This document shows, piece after piece, positions 5,225 through 7,204 of a stretch of 7,204 nucleotides of DNA. The stretch is taken from positions 2,498 to 9,701 of the forward strand of contig QHOR01000060.1 in NCBI GenBank assembly GCA_003219395.1. The letters run 5' to 3'. Numbering within the stretch: position 1 is the stretch's first letter; each line of letters opens with the position of its first letter. The notes below the pieces were generated by a model. That model was not told the DNA's origin and made no database searches. It saw nothing but the letters and a program-made list of their open reading frames with translations. This stretch comes from Verrucomicrobiota bacterium (lineage in GTDB: Bacteria > Verrucomicrobiota > Verrucomicrobiia > Chthoniobacterales > UBA10450). Made by a program: the position numbers and the translations under genes.

Positions 5225-6851
5225 GGCAGCGCGTACTAGCAGCGCTGAACCCACCGCGCCAGCAGAATATTCACGCGGGGTCGCGGGTCTGCGCGGTCAT
5301 CTGGAAGCGTGGAAAGCCGGGCTGGCAGAGACCGGCTGGGCTCCCTGGTTGATCTTGGCGCTGGCAGCATTCCTGCGTCTTTTTCTGCTCGGCATCAAGC
5401 CGCCACATTTCGACGAAGGAATCAATGGCTGGTTTGTGGACCAGGTGATGCACAACGGATTTTACAGATATGATCCGACGAATTACCACGGGCCCCTGCA
5501 CTTTTACGTCTTGCTGCTATCAGAAAGTTTGCTTGGCCGGAATCTTTGGGCACTGCGGTTGCCTGTTGTGCTGGTGAGCATTGGTTGCGTTTGGCTGGCT
5601 TTAAAGTTCGAACCATTCGTCGGACGAAACGCAAGCCGCATAGCAGCTTTGGCCATGGCGGTTTCCCCTGGATTTGTTTTCTACGGGCGATACGCGATCC
5701 ACGAAGTGTGGCTGCAATTCTTCTCGATGATGTTCATCCTGGGACTGCTCGGTCTGTGGAAATCAGGAAGGGTCAATTACCTGTGGTATGCGGGGATGGG
5801 AGCGGCCGGCATGATTTTGACCAAAGAAACCTACGCCATTCATGTCGCCTGCGCCGTGATCGCCATTCCAGTTTTGATGGTTTCCTGTGCCCTAAACCGC
5901 GTTCCCGAGTCCAGGCCAGCGAAGCAAACCTGGAGCTACATCGATCTTGCCATGGTCCTCGGCCTGGGCGCAGCTGCGATTGTCGTTTTTTACTCAGGAT
6001 TTTTTCTCAATTGGAATGGCGTCAAAGGTCTGTATCAAGCATTCAAAGCCTGGACCGAGACCGGCTCCGCGGGTCACGGCCATGAAAAACCGTGGGATTA
6101 TTGGTTGAAACTGATGGGGCCGTCGTTGGAACGCGGTCGCGCTGACTTTCTCGGCTACGAACTGCCAATGCTGATCGGATTAATTCTCTGTGTATTTTGC
6201 CAAAAATTTAAGAATCTCAGTCTCCGGTATCTGGCGATCTACGGAGTGGGCACGTTGTTTGTGTACAGCTACGTCAAATACAAAACGCCGTGGTGCATCA
6301 TCAGTTTTGGGTGGCCCTTCCTGTTCATCTTCGGTGGGGCGGTTCTGCTGGTTCGTCCAAAACATCTGCGGATCGCGTATCGCGCCATAGGCGTGGTGGT
6401 GTGCATTTCGCTCGGTTCTAGCATCTGGTTAAACTACTTCCGCTGCAGCTCGCCTGATGAGCCTTACGCGTACGTCCAGACGTACAACGACATCTTTAAG
6501 CTGACCAACCCGCTTCTTACATTGGCAAAACGAAATCCAGTCTATTATCACCTGACTGGCCACCTCATTCGCTCGAGCACTTATCCGCTTCCCTGGATGC
6601 TCGGAGACTTCGATCGAGTCGGCTACTATGAGGGAGGAAACATGCCAGCGAACCTTGACGGCGATTTTCTCCTCGTGCAGCAAGACAAAATCAAACAGGT
6701 CGAATCGAAATTGAAAGGAACGTATTACACCGACACGTCGAAGGTTTATTTCAAGGCCGACGTCTTCAAAGGATTTTTTCCGGGCAAAGCGCCGGATTTT
6801 GCAGGGAAGCCCCCTGCTGCTATGCCTACAGTCACGCCAGGACCAGGTTAG
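5223..6851 (+). CDS. Agl23/TIGR03663-type GT39-like polytopic membrane protein
   Basis: A 542-residue protein from ATG 5223, with roughly ten or more hydrophobic segments between residues 40 and 410. It resembles the GT39-like group named TIGR03663 (flippase-associated Agl23). Signs are PHFDEGINGWF (61-71) with the acidic Asp64-Glu65 pair after the first membrane helix, where GT-C glycosyltransferases place their catalytic acid; YRYDPTNYHGPLHFY (81-95); RYAIHE (156-161); and KYKTPWCIISFGWP (352-365). The C-terminal 130 residues look soluble and end in a Pro-rich tail. GT-C enzymes take sugars from polyprenyl-phosphate donors on the outer face of the membrane; substrate here is unknown. An N-terminal, Ala-rich cytosolic stretch of about 38 residues precedes helix 1. 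It diverges from rfbB with shared start codons and is followed 15 bp on by another membrane protein gene, probably one transcript. Family placement is from memory of motifs, not a search. Confidence 0.82.
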   Translation: MAARTSSAEPTAPAEYSRGVAGLRGHLEAWKAGLAETGWAPWLILALAAFLRLFLLGIKPPHFDEGINGWFVDQVMHNGFYRYDPTNYHGPLHFYVLLLSESLLGRNLWALRLPVVLVSIGCVWLALKFEPFVGRNASRIAALAMAVSPGFVFYGRYAIHEVWLQFFSMMFILGLLGLWKSGRVNYLWYAGMGAAGMILTKETYAIHVACAVIAIPVLMVSCALNRVPESRPAKQTWSYIDLAMVLGLGAAAIVVFYSGFFLNWNGVKGLYQAFKAWTETGSAGHGHEKPWDYWLKLMGPSLERGRADFLGYELPMLIGLILCVFCQKFKNLSLRYLAIYGVGTLFVYSYVKYKTPWCIISFGWPFLFIFGGAVLLVRPKHLRIAYRAIGVVVCISLGSSIWLNYFRCSSPDEPYAYVQTYNDIFKLTNPLLTLAKRNPVYYHLTGHLIRSSTYPLPWMLGDFDRVGYYEGGNMPANLDGDFLLVQQDKIKQVESKLKGTYYTDTSKVYFKADVFKGFFPGKAPDFAGKPPAAMPTVTPGPG

Positions 6852-6866
6852 AGGACGCTCATTTGG

Positions 6867-7204
6867 ATGAAGTGGCTTTCTGCAGGTCTAACTTTTATCA
6901 ATTTGTCCGTGGTTTGCGGCGTCCTTCTGGGAATGGCCGGCCGTGGTCTGACTGGATTGAGCGCGGTTCTCGCGTTGTTATGCGGTTTTGCTTTTGCCGT
7001 GGCCGCCTGGCTGGGAACTTCTGATCCGGCTAAGGTGGCCATTTCCGGGGCAAGCCATTCCAAACCTGTTTGGCGTTACAGAAAAATCTGGTTTTGGTTA
7101 ATGGCGGGATTTTTTGCTCTGTTTGCGGTGCGATCGTTTTGCTGGCTGCTCTACATCGACGGCAGCGACTTGAAAATTCAATCGCCCAATAACCTGGGAG
7201 ACCT
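6867..7204 (+). CDS. 5' part of a multi-helix membrane protein, cut by the window end
   Basis: An open frame from ATG 6867 runs 112 codons with no stop and leaves the window, so the gene is partial. Three hydrophobic segments are visible: about 3-23 (LSAGLTFINLSVVCGVLLGM), 28-49 (rich in Ala/Leu), and 73-97 (IWFWLMAGFFALFAVRSFCW, then LLYI). A polar loop (51-72) separates the second and third. After helix 3 comes DGSDLKIQSPNNLGD, probably the start of an extracytoplasmic loop. That layout resembles the first catalytic loop of GT-C type glycosyltransferases, but I cannot name the family. It begins 15 bp after the Agl23-like stop, with GAGG at 6851-6854 as a distant ribosome binding site (12 nt), so it is likely cotranscribed and may work on the same glycan. 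Function unassigned. Confidence 0.75.
   Translation, partial: MKWLSAGLTFINLSVVCGVLLGMAGRGLTGLSAVLALLCGFAFAVAAWLGTSDPAKVAISGASHSKPVWRYRKIWFWLMAGFFALFAVRSFCWLLYIDGSDLKIQSPNNLGD

Noticed and set aside
5255..5300. Possible rfbB promoter with TATTCT inside the Agl23-like gene
   Set aside because: No matching -35 at suitable spacing; the GAATATTC palindrome at 5265-5272 is short enough to be chance.
5546..6085. 179-codon plus-strand frame inside the Agl23-like gene
   Set aside because: It is an alternative frame, basic and low in hydrophobic structure, overlapping a clear membrane protein with conserved motifs.

Overview
The window (7,204 bp, moderately GC-rich, no rRNA, tRNA, CRISPR array or insertion sequence seen) looks like an ordinary Gram-negative chromosomal segment. 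It holds cell-surface sugar and envelope genes plus a small set of periplasmic thiol/sulfur proteins. Protein styles (a TonB-C lipoprotein, DUF1573, a MauE/DoxX-like protein with a CGC motif, an Agl23/TIGR03663-type membrane protein), scarce Shine-Dalgarno sequences and an octamer-phased intergenic array suggest a Verrucomicrobiota-like bacterium. This is an inference from gene character, not a proven assignment.

Layout: (1) 43-1128, minus strand: a lipoprotein that joins a degenerate trypsin-like domain, with catalytic His apparently replaced by Arg, to a TonB C-terminal domain. (2) 1129-1366: non-coding spacer with a weak hairpin. (3) 1367-4035, minus strand, transcribed right to left: rfbD, then DUF1573 protein, then membrane-anchored rhodanese, then DoxX/MauE-like membrane protein. 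The first three are joined by 4-nt stop/start overlaps (ATGA and TTGA). The last follows a 148-bp spacer that carries an octamer-periodic repeat array. (4) 4036-4234: a spacer holding a previously uncalled relic of a Phd/YefM-type antitoxin, broken by an in-frame TAA and cut short, with no toxin beside it. (5) 4235-5224, minus strand: rfbB. (6) 5223-7204, plus strand: an Agl23/GT39-like polytopic membrane protein, then the 5' part of a second membrane protein that runs off the window.

How the genes fit together: RfbB and RfbD catalyse the second and fourth steps of dTDP-L-rhamnose synthesis; RmlA and RmlC are not in the window. The divergent membrane proteins probably handle lipid-linked sugars or glycan transfer, so the rfbB side makes a sugar donor and the plus-strand side may use one. 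The DUF1573, rhodanese and DoxX/MauE trio all carry cysteine motifs and all look exported or membrane-bound, which suggests a periplasmic redox or sulfur function.

The most notable sequence-level observations are the rfbB/Agl23-like pair whose opposing ATG start codons share one CATG, the antitoxin relic, the octamer array, the pseudoprotease-TonB fusion and the translationally coupled thiol-protein module. I saw no convincing wholly new system such as a defence island, retron or novel RNA.
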